Origin: Runella sp. CRIBMP
Lineage (GTDB): Bacteria; Bacteroidota; Bacteroidia; Cytophagales; Spirosomataceae
Reading direction: 5' to 3'
NCBI RefSeq assembly: GCF_009905605.1
Contig: NZ_JAAAKZ010000001.1
Span: 930,001-994,000, forward strand
DNA length: 64,000 bases
The translations under genes were made by a program, and so were the position numbers. Positions 44,681-53,967 of this stretch are shown piece by piece (positions within the stretch are counted from its first letter, which is position 1; every line of letters starts with the position of its first letter). The notes under the pieces were generated by a model that had not been told where the DNA came from, made no database searches, and saw only the letters and a list, made by a program, of their open reading frames with translations.

Positions 44681-45874
44681 ATGAAAACCAAATTTATCAT
44701 TTTCTGGCTATTCATTGGCTTCTCAGCCGCAGCACCAGCCCAGCCAAATCCTACCCGTGCCCGAGACCTGGGCATTCCCCTTGACGGCAAACCTGGGCTT
44801 TACAATGCAATTACTGATGTAAAAGGGGTAGAAGTAGGTATGACGACGATCATTGAAGGAAGCGGCCCGTTAGTGGTGGGGAAAGGCCCTGTCCGAACAG
44901 GGGTAACGGCTATCCTGCCCCGTGGTAAAACCTTCGATCCTGTTTTTGCTAACTGGTACAGCCTGAACGGAAACGGCGAAATGACCGGAACCACTTGGGT
45001 AACCGAATCAGGATTTCTTGAAACTCCGATTCTTATAACCAACACACATAGTGTAGGCGTTGTCCGGGATGCAACCGTAGCTTGGCAGGCTCAAAAGAAA
45101 TTTTACAATACACAAGGCGGTGGTTTTTGGTTTTCTTACCCGCTCGTGGCTGAGACCTATGATGGACTGCTGAATGATGTCAACGGCTTTCATGTGACCC
45201 GCGAGCATGTAATGCAGGCGCTGGATGGGGCTAAGAACGGGCCCGTTGCAGAAGGGGCCGTTGGGGGAGGTACGGGTATGGTTTGTCTGGGTTTTAAAGG
45301 AGGAACCGGCACTGCTTCACGCGTCGTTAACGGACATACAGTGGGGGTGCTCGTACAGGCCAATTTTGGTAGCCGCGGGCAACTGACCATTGCCGGTATA
45401 CCTGTGGGAAGGGCGTTGCTGGACACGCTCTCCTGGCGGCTTAACGGGGAGCAGATTTACGGCAAACCAACCGCTAAACAGTCCTCTGAACAAGGTTCCA
45501 TCATCGTGATTGTCGCTACCGATGCCCCCTTGCTTCCCCATCAGCTTAAACGTATCGCCCAGCGAGTTCCTTTGGGAATCGGCAAAACAGGAGGCGTAGG
45601 TGGCAATAGCTCAGGGGACATTTTTCTGGCGTTTTCCACGGCAAATTCGGCTTCGTTTGACCGAACAGCGACCCGGGCCGTTCAGATGCTGTCCAACGAT
45701 GCCATGGATCCATTGTTTACAGCAACCGTTCAGGCCACAGAAGAAGCCATTCTGAACGCTCTGGTTGCCGCGAAATCAATGGATGGTATCAATGGAAACT
45801 TCATTCCCGCCCTACCGCATGAAAGTATACGTACAATCCTTAAAAAATACAACCAGCTGATTATAAAGCCATAA
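44681..45874 (+). CDS. Exported P1-family peptidase (DmpA/beta-aminopeptidase type)
   Basis: A 397-residue self-processing Ntn-type aminopeptidase. The start at 44681 gives a signal peptide (KTKFIIFWLFIGFSAAAPAQ). RARDLGIPLDGKPGLYNAITDVKGVEVG is the N-terminal signature. GEMTGTTWVTESG and EGAVGGGTGMVCLGFKGGTG lie in the core. VGGNSSGDIFLAFSTAN holds the Asn-Ser autocleavage site that creates the nucleophile serine of the beta subunit. Family members remove N-terminal D-, L- or beta-amino acids from short peptides. It lies between M3 and M13 peptidase genes. Confidence 0.88.
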   Translation: MKTKFIIFWLFIGFSAAAPAQPNPTRARDLGIPLDGKPGLYNAITDVKGVEVGMTTIIEGSGPLVVGKGPVRTGVTAILPRGKTFDPVFANWYSLNGNGEMTGTTWVTESGFLETPILITNTHSVGVVRDATVAWQAQKKFYNTQGGGFWFSYPLVAETYDGLLNDVNGFHVTREHVMQALDGAKNGPVAEGAVGGGTGMVCLGFKGGTGTASRVVNGHTVGVLVQANFGSRGQLTIAGIPVGRALLDTLSWRLNGEQIYGKPTAKQSSEQGSIIVIVATDAPLLPHQLKRIAQRVPLGIGKTGGVGGNSSGDIFLAFSTANSASFDRTATRAVQMLSNDAMDPLFTATVQATEEAILNALVAAKSMDGINGNFIPALPHESIRTILKKYNQLIIKP

Positions 45875-46033
45875 CCTCACTACGATTACGCTTTCATACA
45901 GAAGCGCCCCAAAACTCGCTATGAAGCCTTATGGAGAAATTATGCCATAAGGAGCTTAGTGTATGGACAAAGAAAGAGGTCAGGTTACGATGTTAATTCC
46001 TTCACCCAATTCAGTAATCGTAGGACTTGGTCA

Positions 46034-46070
46034 TTACAAAGTTGTAAATGTCAGCCCTAAAGCTTTGTAA
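46034..46070. repeat. 8-bp inverted repeat upstream of the M13 gene
   Basis: TTACAAAG (46034-46041) and CTTTGTAA (46063-46070) lie 75 bp before the M13 start. It could be an operator or chance; nothing else is visible in the 45875-46145 gap. Confidence 0.3.
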
Positions 46071-46145
46071 AAGGATTACGTGCTATGGCAGCTATACCTG
46101 CAAAAGACAAATAAGATGCCACAATAACCTTTCAATCTAAAAATC

Positions 46146-48174
46146 ATGAAATCATTTACCCTCCTTTTCCTCATAACAGCCGCCTTACTAACCGTTGCCT
46201 TCGTTGGCGATCCTAAAAAAGATGAACCTAAAAAGGCAGGTCTTGATCTGTCAGCGATGGATAAATCGGTTCGGCCACAGGATGATTTCTTTCGGTACGT
46301 AAACGGTACCTGGCTTAAAACCACAGCTATTCCGGCCTCAGAAACCGGATGGGGAACTTTTAGTATACTCCAAAACGAAACGCAAAACCGATTAAAGTCT
46401 ATTCTGGAAAACACTGCCCAAGGCCGCTTTGCTATAGGCAGTGTGGAACAACGCGTGGGCGATTTTTATGCCGCTGGCATGGACTCATTGACGATTGAGA
46501 AACGCGGGTATGCGCCGATTAAGCCGGTTCTGGCCGAGATAGAAGCCATTAATGATTATAAAGCCCTGCTTGCTTTTTGCGCGTCGCACCCCTTGGACGG
46601 GGGTAACACCTTTATAACGTATTCTATCTTTCAGGATGCCCGTAACCCAACCAAAAACGTACTTTATATGGCTCAGGCGGGTATTGGTTTGCCCGATAAA
46701 GACTACTATACCAAAACCGAGGAGACTACGGTTAAAATAAGAAATGCTTACAAAGCATATATCAGCCAACTGTTTGTACTGACTGGCACCTCAGAAGCCA
46801 TCGCCCAAAAACAGGCTGACGAGATTTTAGCGTTAGAAACCCAACTGGCCGCCTCGCACCTCAGCAGCATTGAGCTGCGTGACCTCCTGAGACAATACAA
46901 TAAGGTTACTTTAAAAGAATTCAGTGAGCAGGTGCCGAATCTGGCCTTACCCCAATTCCTGACTACTAGGGGAGCGGTTCAGGATACCATCATCATAGCC
47001 CATCCTAACTATTACAGGGCACTTAATGAACTATTAACAACCTATGACATTCAGATTCTGAAAGCCAAGCTACGCTTTTCGGTTATTGCGTCAGCGGCTT
47101 CGCTGCTGAGTGCGCCATTTGTAAGGGCCAATTTCGACTATAACAAAGTACTGACTGGCAGGCAAAAGCAGCAGAATCGTTGGAAACGGATATTGGACCA
47201 AACCGATGGTGCGATGGGTGATTTACTGGGGCAGCTATATGTAAAACGGTATTTCAAACCAGAGGCCAAACAGCGCATGATGGAGTTGGTGGGCAATCTG
47301 AAAAAAGTATTCAGAACCCGCCTGGAGTCACTTGACTGGATGACGGCCGAAACTAAAGCAGAGGCCCTCAAAAAACTGGAGTCTTTTACCCCAAAAATCG
47401 GCTATCCTGATAAATGGAAAACCTACGAGGGCGTAGTCATCAACCGAACAACCTTTTATGAGAACGTAAAGGCGCTACAGCTATGGCATGAAAAAGAAAC
47501 CATTGCCCGGCTGAATAAACCCATCGATAAAACCGAATGGCGAATGACGCCCCAGACCATCAACGCGTATTACAATCCGTTGCAAAACGAGATTGTGTTT
47601 CCAGCGGGTATTCTACAATGGCCTTGCTTCGATATCATGTCCGACGATGCCGTTAACTACGGGGCCATCGGAGCAGTGATTGGTCATGAAATGACACACG
47701 GCTTCGACGATCAGGGACGGCTCTTCAACTACATGGGTATGCTGAAAAACTGGTGGAAGAAAGAAGACAATGAAGCCTTTAAACAGCGGTCTCAGCAGGT
47801 AGTTGATCAATCACAACGGGTTCCGAGTGCTGGAGGGGCTGTCGGTCAAAGGGGAATTGACTCTGGGCGAAAATATCGCCGATTTGGGTGGTTTATCTAT
47901 TGCCTATGAAGCCTTTCAGCTAACTTCGCAGGCTAAGCAGCAAAAGAAGCTGGAAGGTTTCACCCCCAATCAACGCTTCTTCATGGCTTATGCTCAGGTA
48001 TTTCGAGAAAAAGTACGAGATGAAACCTTACAGCTAAGCATCAATACAAATCCTCACTCGCCCGCCGAGTTCAGGGCTAACGGTCCCCTTTCCAACTTCG
48101 AGCCTTTCTATCAGGCGTTTGATGTGAAGCAAGGAGATAAACTTTACCGCGAGAACCGGACAAAGATTTGGTAA
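46146..48174 (+). pseudogene. M13-family (neprilysin/PepO-like) metallopeptidase, frameshifted
   Basis: Frame one runs 46146-47909 and encodes a signal peptide (KSFTLLFLITAALLTVAFVGD) and the N-terminal and HExxH regions: His514-Glu515-His518 in GAVIGHEMTHGFDDQG. It then turns to non-family sequence after VVDQ. The next frame, from about 47814 to 48174, continues exactly with the family: GFRVLEG, GELTLGENIADLGGL (carrying the third zinc ligand Glu, codon 47869-47871, and Asp) and a final Trp, as in M13 proteins. The shift lies near 47811-47814 and equals one extra base. The frame-one product lacks the third zinc ligand, so it should be inactive. Sequencing error or recoding cannot be excluded. 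Confidence 0.8.
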
Positions 48175-48201
48175 TAAATAAGTAATCCTTTAAAAAAATA
48201 A

Positions 48202-48435
48202 ATGATGAGAAAATTATCATTTATTGCGGCTCTACTTTTAGTCGCTCAGGTTTTTGCCCAAAGCCCTACTACTGTTGGTCCTTCAAACGGCTCCCTGATA
48301 ATCTTAGGAAGCGGCTATGACTCTACCGTGCTGAACAAATTCGTTCAACATGCAGGAGGGCATAAAACAAAATAGGTTTTGATTCCCACTGCCTTAGACG
48401 ACACTACGCTGAAAGGATACTGCCAGGGTTCGTAA
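48202..48435 (+). pseudogene. Truncated S51 (cyanophycinase-like) peptidase remnant
   Basis: ATG at 48202 opens a signal peptide (RKLSFIAALLLVAQVFAQ) followed by GSLIILGSGYDSTVLNKFVQHAGG, which matches the start of cyanophycinase-type S51 peptidases. There is an in-frame TAG at 48373-48375. Family-like sequence (VLIPTALDD) continues for a few codons in the same frame before a second stop at 48433-48435. The remaining 200 or so residues, including the catalytic serine, are absent. It is a relic of an exported S51 peptidase in a peptidase-rich region. Confidence 0.65.
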
Positions 48436-48440
48436 AAGCA

Positions 48441-48581
48441 ATGCCCACGGGAGAAGGAACGGGTTTGGGACTTTCGCTCAGTTATGACATCATCACCAAA
48501 GTCCACGGTGGAACACTCGAAGTGGAGACGATAGAGGGCGAAGGGACGACGTTTATTGTGACAGTACCAATTTACTTTTAA
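48441..48581 (+). pseudogene. C-terminal fragment of a histidine kinase
   Basis: An open frame of 46 codons encodes PTGEGTGLGLSLSYDIITK, then HGGTLEVET and GEGTTFIVTVP. This is the G2-box and final strands of a HATPase_c domain. Everything N-terminal to the PTGEG loop is missing. The fragment closely matches the last 45 residues of the intact kinase that begins 10 bp downstream, in DNA as well as protein. It is in a different frame from the S51 remnant, so it is not a fusion protein. Confidence 0.75.
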
Positions 48582-48591
48582 TCTGATTCCA

Positions 48592-50595
48592 ATGAAAAAA
48601 ACGCTCATTTTACTCCTACTTATCTTACTTTCTTTCTTTGGATCGGCCCAACAAGTTCAATTCAGAATCGACAGCCTCAAACGCGAGTTAGCCAAAGCCA
48701 CACACGATACGACAAGGCTCTCCTTATATCGAAGTCTAAGCGGTAATTATACACAATTCAATACTGATTCTTCCTCTTGGTACGCCCAAAAATTTGTTTC
48801 CCTGGCCCGACAAATTAAAGATCAGGAAAGCGAACTTTGGGGGTTATATCTTTTAGCCACCTCCCTTTTTGAGAGTGATATTCCAAAAAGTATGGCTTTG
48901 TACCTACGGGTAATCAAGGAAAGTCAAGGGCCGGGATTAATGAACGCCTATCGTGTAGGGGTTTCTAATTATCGGATAGGACAATTATATATGGTTTTAG
49001 AAAACTATCGACCGGCTATTCATCATTTTAGATCAGCACTTCCCCTGCTGGAGAAAAGCCAAAAAAAAATAGCATTGGTACGAACAGGTACAACACCCAC
49101 TTATCTCTGCCTCTGGGAACTCAGTGGCGCATTTCTCTATAACAATCAGCTTGACTCAGCTCGTTACTATCTGACACAAGCCATAAAAATTGACTCGGCA
49201 ATTAGTGAATCAAACTATAGTGCGGGCTTAGAAATAGACCGTAACCCGAAGTTGGCTTCACGATTATTCCAAAAGAATTTTCGCCTTGCTCAACAATCCG
49301 GAAACTTATGGTCAATAAGCCTAACCGCCCGCCGATTCAGTGAATTTCACTTAAATCACACCAACCTGCTCGATTCAGCGATCAGTGTAGCTAAAGCAGG
49401 ATTACAAGCCGCCCAAACCATGAACTATGTTCGCGGCATGTATGTAAACAGTCGGGTGCTTTCAGAAGCCTATAAAAGACAGCGCAACATTGACAGCGCC
49501 TATAAATACCAAAACCTAATGCTCGGCGCTCGTGACTCCCTGTTCAATCAGGACAAAATCAATCAAATTCAGATAACCGTAATTGAAGAACAGCAAAGAG
49601 TGCAGAAGTTGGAAGAGGAAAAAGTCAAATTAGAAAACCGCACTAAAATTTACGTTTCACTCGGTACGATGGTGGTTTTACTGGCATTTGTCCTGTTTTT
49701 CTACCGAAACCAGCGTAAAACCCAAAAAGCCAACGTCCTGCTCCAACACCAACGTGACGAAATTCATCAACAGCGTACTCAACTTCAACAATCACTGGAA
49801 ACCCTGAAAGCCACCCAAGCCCAACTCATCCAAAAAGAAAAACTGGCCAGTCTCGGCGAGCTTACCGCAGGCATCGCCCACGAGATTCAAAACCCCTTAA
49901 ACTTCGTCAATAACTTCTCGGAACTCAGCGTGGAATTAGCCAAAGAGTTAAAAGAAGAAAGGCTAAAGGCCAAACGGGATGAAGAGTTAGAAAATGAGTT
50001 ACTGGACGACCTGATTCAAAACCAGGAAAAAATCACTTACCACGGCGGGCGCGCCTCTTCCATTGTCAATGGTATGCTCGAACACTCCCGGGCCACCACT
50101 GGTGAGCGCCAACCGACTGATCTCAACCAACTCGCTGATGAATACCTGCGGCTGAGTTATCATGGGCTGCGCGCTAAAGACAGTAACTTTCATTCGGACT
50201 ATGAACTGATTGTCGATAACAATCTGCCCTTTATCAATGTCGTGCCGCAGGAGATCGGCAGGGTATTGCTCAATTTGATTAACAATGCTTTCTATGCCGT
50301 CAATGAACGCAGCAAACTGAAAGAACCCGATTATCACCCCAAAGTAACCGTTAGAACATATTACTCCCCCTTTGGGGATTGGGGGGCTTCCGTCCAAGAC
50401 AACGGAAACGGCATTCCTGCCGCCATCAAAGACAAGATCTTTCAGCCCTTTTTCACCACCAAACCTACCGGCGAAGGAACGGGTTTGGGACTTTCGCTTA
50501 GTTACGACATTGTGACCAAAGGACACAGCGGGACGATTGAGGTGGAGACGAAGGAGAGCGAAGGGACGACGTTTATAATTCGATTGCCTTTGTAA
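48592..50595 (+). CDS. TPR-containing sensor histidine kinase
   Basis: A 667-residue kinase. A signal peptide (KKTLILLLLILLSFFGSAQQ) leads into a periplasmic TPR-like helical region (about 30-345). One membrane helix follows (IYVSLGTMVVLLAFVLFFY, about 350-370), then a coiled coil. The dimerisation/phosphoacceptor domain has His430 in GIAHEIQNPLNF. The ATPase domain has NLINNAFYAV (N box), VQDNGNGIP (G1), FQPFFTTKPTGEGTGLGLS (F and G2) and a final EGTTFIIRLPL. There is no receiver domain or adjacent response-regulator gene, so its partner lies elsewhere. The signal sensed is unknown. Confidence 0.9.
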   Translation: MKKTLILLLLILLSFFGSAQQVQFRIDSLKRELAKATHDTTRLSLYRSLSGNYTQFNTDSSSWYAQKFVSLARQIKDQESELWGLYLLATSLFESDIPKSMALYLRVIKESQGPGLMNAYRVGVSNYRIGQLYMVLENYRPAIHHFRSALPLLEKSQKKIALVRTGTTPTYLCLWELSGAFLYNNQLDSARYYLTQAIKIDSAISESNYSAGLEIDRNPKLASRLFQKNFRLAQQSGNLWSISLTARRFSEFHLNHTNLLDSAISVAKAGLQAAQTMNYVRGMYVNSRVLSEAYKRQRNIDSAYKYQNLMLGARDSLFNQDKINQIQITVIEEQQRVQKLEEEKVKLENRTKIYVSLGTMVVLLAFVLFFYRNQRKTQKANVLLQHQRDEIHQQRTQLQQSLETLKATQAQLIQKEKLASLGELTAGIAHEIQNPLNFVNNFSELSVELAKELKEERLKAKRDEELENELLDDLIQNQEKITYHGGRASSIVNGMLEHSRATTGERQPTDLNQLADEYLRLSYHGLRAKDSNFHSDYELIVDNNLPFINVVPQEIGRVLLNLINNAFYAVNERSKLKEPDYHPKVTVRTYYSPFGDWGASVQDNGNGIPAAIKDKIFQPFFTTKPTGEGTGLGLSLSYDIVTKGHSGTIEVETKESEGTTFIIRLPL

Positions 50596-50672
50596 CCCTC
50601 AACGCTCCTTTTGTTCGGGTAAGGAATCGCCTAGGGCTGCTTTTCCTAACAATAACTTACATAGACATACAA

Positions 50673-51446
50673 ATGAAAAGAAGAAAGTTTATGGCGGCCT
50701 CCTCCCTGCTTGGGCTCGGGGCCGTTTCGCCAAAATTAGCTGCACAATCAGTTAAAAAAAACGATAAAGAAGTCTACGAATTGCGGTCGTACGAGACCAA
50801 AATGGGCGGCATGGGCCGTTTGGAAGCCTACATACAAACCGTCTTGATGCCCGCCCTCAACCGAATGGGAGCGAGTAAAGTAGGGGTGTTTAAGGAAATG
50901 AGCAAGGACGACCCCGCCAAATTGCACGTGCTGATTGCTTACGCTACGCAGGAGCAATATTTCCAAATCCACGGTCAACTGAAAACCGATGCCGACTACC
51001 TCAGCGCCGCCGATACCTACCTAAAAACCCCCGTCGATAAAGCTACTTTTGACCGGATGGGCAGTTCATTGATGGTTGCCTTTGACGGGATGCCCAAGTT
51101 GGCTACGCCTGTCAAAGAGCCGCGAATCATGGAACTCAGAACCTACGAAAGCTACAACGAAGACGCCGCCCGTCGTAAGATTAAGATGTTTAACGAAGGA
51201 GAAATTGCGGTTTTTAACAAAGTCAAACTCAACATTGTCTTCTTTGGCGAAGTCCTTATAGGGCCGCGTATGCCGTGTCTGACCTATATGCTGACCTTCA
51301 AAAACATGGAAGAGCGCAACGCCAACTGGGCACAGTTTAGCGCTGACCCTGACTGGAAGCAGCTTTCGCAAGCGCCCGAATACGCTAATACAGTTTCTAG
51401 AATTGCGCGTATCTTTCTGGAACCTACGGCCTATTCGCAGATTTAA
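50673..51446 (+). CDS. NIPSNAP-family protein with Tat-type signal
   Basis: A 257-residue protein. The N-terminus KRRKFMAASSLLGLGAVSPKLAAQ looks like a Tat signal peptide with a twin arginine. Two NIPSNAP (dimeric alpha/beta barrel) domains follow: YELRSYETKMGGMGRLEAYIQTVLMPALNRMG and later IMELRTYESYNEDAARRKIKMFNEGEIAVF, ending with WAQFSADPDWKQL. NIPSNAP domains in bacteria are of unknown activity; a ferredoxin-like dimer that binds a small molecule is the usual idea. A strong terminator separates it from the convergent dehydrogenase gene. Confidence 0.85.
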   Translation: MKRRKFMAASSLLGLGAVSPKLAAQSVKKNDKEVYELRSYETKMGGMGRLEAYIQTVLMPALNRMGASKVGVFKEMSKDDPAKLHVLIAYATQEQYFQIHGQLKTDADYLSAADTYLKTPVDKATFDRMGSSLMVAFDGMPKLATPVKEPRIMELRTYESYNEDAARRKIKMFNEGEIAVFNKVKLNIVFFGEVLIGPRMPCLTYMLTFKNMEERNANWAQFSADPDWKQLSQAPEYANTVSRIARIFLEPTAYSQI

Positions 51447-51482
51447 GACCCATTGGGAGGAACACGGAAAACGGAGGAACGA

Positions 51483-51527
51483 AAAACGGGTGGTTTTGCA
51501 AGCGTTAGCTGCAAAACCACCCGTTTT
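51483..51527. terminator. Bidirectional terminator between the NIPSNAP and PQQ dehydrogenase genes
   Basis: Perfect 18-bp arms at 51483-51500 and 51510-51527, beginning AAAACGGGTGG, enclose a 9-base loop. Both genes converge on it. Confidence 0.9.
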
Positions 51528-51559
51528 GTATTAATTTTCTTGACAAAAAAATGTATAAT

Positions 51560-53683
51560 CTACGGCAAAGCAAACGCTACGTAACTGTCGCCTTTGGGCG
51601 TGCCTAGCTTGGTACCACCGCAGGCAATGACCACGTACTGTTTTCCGTTGGCCTGATAGGTGCTTGGCGTGGCAAAACCCGCCGCTGGGAGTTTAGTTTC
51701 AAACAACAGCTGACCCGTTTTTTTGTTGAATGCCCGAAACATCCCGTCTTTGGTGGCTGCAATAAACAACACACCGCCCGCTGTAATGACTGGGCCGCCG
51801 TAATTTTCGCAACCCGTCGGGGCGATGCCTTTGGCCGTTAGTTCTTTAAACTCTCCTAATGTGATTTTCCAGGCGTATTCACCCGTGTTGAGATTGATGG
51901 CGCTCAACTGCCCCCACGGCGGATTGATGCCCGGGTAGCCGTCTTTATCCAAAAATTTATTGTAACCAGTGGTTTTGTAAGGCACGCTCGAAAACTTGTC
52001 TTCCACCGCTGCACTGCCCGCTTCTTTTTTCTCTTCTCCAAACAAAAAGGCAATTAGCGCGTCTTTTTCGGCGGGTTTCAGGTACGAAAACCCTGGCATC
52101 ATTCCTTTTCCATTGCTGACCAGCGTGTGAATGTAGGCCCGGTCGCGACGGGTATTAATGCCTACCAACGACGGATACCCACTCTTTGGATTCCCCTTGC
52201 GGTCGGCACCGTGGCAGGCAGTACAGTACTGCACGTAGGCGCGTTCGCCCGTGGGAAGCATCGCCAACTTATCCATTTTGGGCTTGTCCACAATCGTCAT
52301 AATCCAAGGCATTTCATTCGAATTTACGTACAATATGCCCGTTTCGGGGTCGTAGCCTGCTCCGCCCCATTCCCCGCCGCCGTCGTAGCCAGGAAAAATC
52401 AACGTTCCTTCTTTGCTTGGTTGCTCAAACTGATGGCGGTGACGAATACTGCGAAGCGTAGCGGCCAATTCATCCCGATTGGCGGCGAAAGGATTAATTT
52501 CGTCCATGGTCAGTGTTTGCCGTGAAAAAGGTGCGGGTTTGAGCGGTACGGGCTGGGTAGGCCAAGGTTTTTCGCCAGGCACTCCATTGGTGGGTACGGG
52601 AATTTCTTTGATGGGAAACAGCGATTTTCCCGTCACTCGGTCAAAGACAAACACAAAACCTGACTTGGTAATCTGCGCTACGGCATCAATTTTTTTTCCG
52701 TCTCGATTGACCGTCACGAGCGTGGGAGCCGAAGGTAAATCGCGGTCCCATACGTCGTGGTGCACAAATTGAAAATGCCACAGTCGCTTGCCAGTAGCGG
52801 CATCGAGTGCCAATAAACAATTGGCAAACAGGTTTTGTCCAGGCCGATTGCCGCCGTAGAAGTCATACCCTGCCGAGCCAGTAGGCACAAAAAGAATGCC
52901 CCGGTCGCGGTCTACGGCCATGCCAGCCCAGTTGTTGGCTGCGCCCACATCTTCATTTTTGTAGTTATTTTTTCCCCAAGTTTCGTAGCCCACTTCGCCG
53001 GGATGTGGAATGGTCCGGAAGGTCCAAGCCAGTTTGCCAGTGCGAACGTTAAAAGCCCGAATATGGCCCGGAGCCGCATCTGGGCCTTCTGACAGGCGTA
53101 CGGGCATGATAATCAAATCTTTAAAAATAGTGCCGGGGGTGTTAGAGCAGATAAATTTATCCTTGGCTGAGGCAGGCAACCCATTGTGTAAGTCCATCCG
53201 ACCGTTTTCACCGAAAGATTCAATTGGTTTTCCCGTTTTTGCTTCTAGTGCGTAGAGCCACTGCCCCGCGCTGAAAAAGATACGTTTGTCGTTGCCGTCT
53301 TCCCAGTAGGTCACGCCCCGATTGGTATTAAACCATTGCGGGTCTTTGGAGTCTTTGTATTTCCAAAGTTCTTTTCCTGTGGCGGCATCCAGCGCAAATA
53401 CCTGCACCGAAGCCGTAGTGCCGTACAGGACTCCGTCGACCATGATGGGATTGCACTGAATTTGCCCCGTGGTATCGCCTGAGTGATACTCCCATGCGAC
53501 CTGTAAATTTTTGACGTTTTCGGTCGTAATTTGGGTGAGGCTCGAATAATGCGTACGTTCTGGTCCACCCAAAAATTCACTCCAACCCGTATATCGGTTT
53601 TTATCATCAGCGCCAGAATACCACGCCGAAACGATAAGGGTCGCGCTGGCAATCGTGATTTTAGACAAAGAACTTAATTTCAT
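51560..53683 (-). CDS. PQQ-dependent dehydrogenase with inserted cytochrome c domain
   Basis: A 707-residue exported enzyme. I chose 53683, which gives a signal peptide (KLSSLSKITIASATLIVSAW). An eight-bladed quinoprotein propeller is visible from YSSLTQITTENVKNLQVAWEYHSGD, with LDAATGKELWKY, VRTGKLAWTFRTIPHPGE, PTGSAGYDFYGGNRPG and VVIACGGTKLG. Between about residues 490 and 550 a cytochrome c domain is inserted in the propeller: QYCTACHG (haem attachment, His) and a GMMPGF methionine ligand. This resembles the membrane/periplasmic quinoprotein glucose or alcohol dehydrogenase-like proteins. It should oxidise a sugar or alcohol and pass electrons to its own haem. No PQQ synthesis genes are in the window. 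Confidence 0.85.
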   Translation of the reverse strand: MKLSSLSKITIASATLIVSAWYSGADDKNRYTGWSEFLGGPERTHYSSLTQITTENVKNLQVAWEYHSGDTTGQIQCNPIMVDGVLYGTTASVQVFALDAATGKELWKYKDSKDPQWFNTNRGVTYWEDGNDKRIFFSAGQWLYALEAKTGKPIESFGENGRMDLHNGLPASAKDKFICSNTPGTIFKDLIIMPVRLSEGPDAAPGHIRAFNVRTGKLAWTFRTIPHPGEVGYETWGKNNYKNEDVGAANNWAGMAVDRDRGILFVPTGSAGYDFYGGNRPGQNLFANCLLALDAATGKRLWHFQFVHHDVWDRDLPSAPTLVTVNRDGKKIDAVAQITKSGFVFVFDRVTGKSLFPIKEIPVPTNGVPGEKPWPTQPVPLKPAPFSRQTLTMDEINPFAANRDELAATLRSIRHRHQFEQPSKEGTLIFPGYDGGGEWGGAGYDPETGILYVNSNEMPWIMTIVDKPKMDKLAMLPTGERAYVQYCTACHGADRKGNPKSGYPSLVGINTRRDRAYIHTLVSNGKGMMPGFSYLKPAEKDALIAFLFGEEKKEAGSAAVEDKFSSVPYKTTGYNKFLDKDGYPGINPPWGQLSAINLNTGEYAWKITLGEFKELTAKGIAPTGCENYGGPVITAGGVLFIAATKDGMFRAFNKKTGQLLFETKLPAAGFATPSTYQANGKQYVVIACGGTKLGTPKGDSYVAFALP

Positions 53684-53967
53684 AGCGAACAATTTTTAAC
53701 TACCTCTATAAGCACCATTTGTGGATTTTTTCACGTAATAAATCTATAAAAGACGCTTGCCAAATAATAAAAGCTGGCATATTATCCAGTACGGATGTTT
53801 GTTTTGTAAGCCTTAACAGGTATTTTTACCACTAGTCTGTACCATTGTTCTTATTGGTATGTAGTTTCTTCCTTCCAAACCCAATATTTTGTTTTAAGAA
53901 AAGTAGCCTAAATGGCACGGTTCGTGTGAAAGATTTTATTGATAGCTACCCAAAATATTGGTTCGTT

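Noticed and set aside
47803-48174. Separate small gene after the M13 gene
   Set aside because: Its protein is the direct continuation of the M13 family domain (GELTLGENIADLGG), so it is the second half of a frameshifted gene.
53845-53967. Longer N-terminus for the TPR protein
   Set aside because: The added 41 residues come before a normal signal peptide and contain no conserved sequence; the ATG at 53968 fits better.
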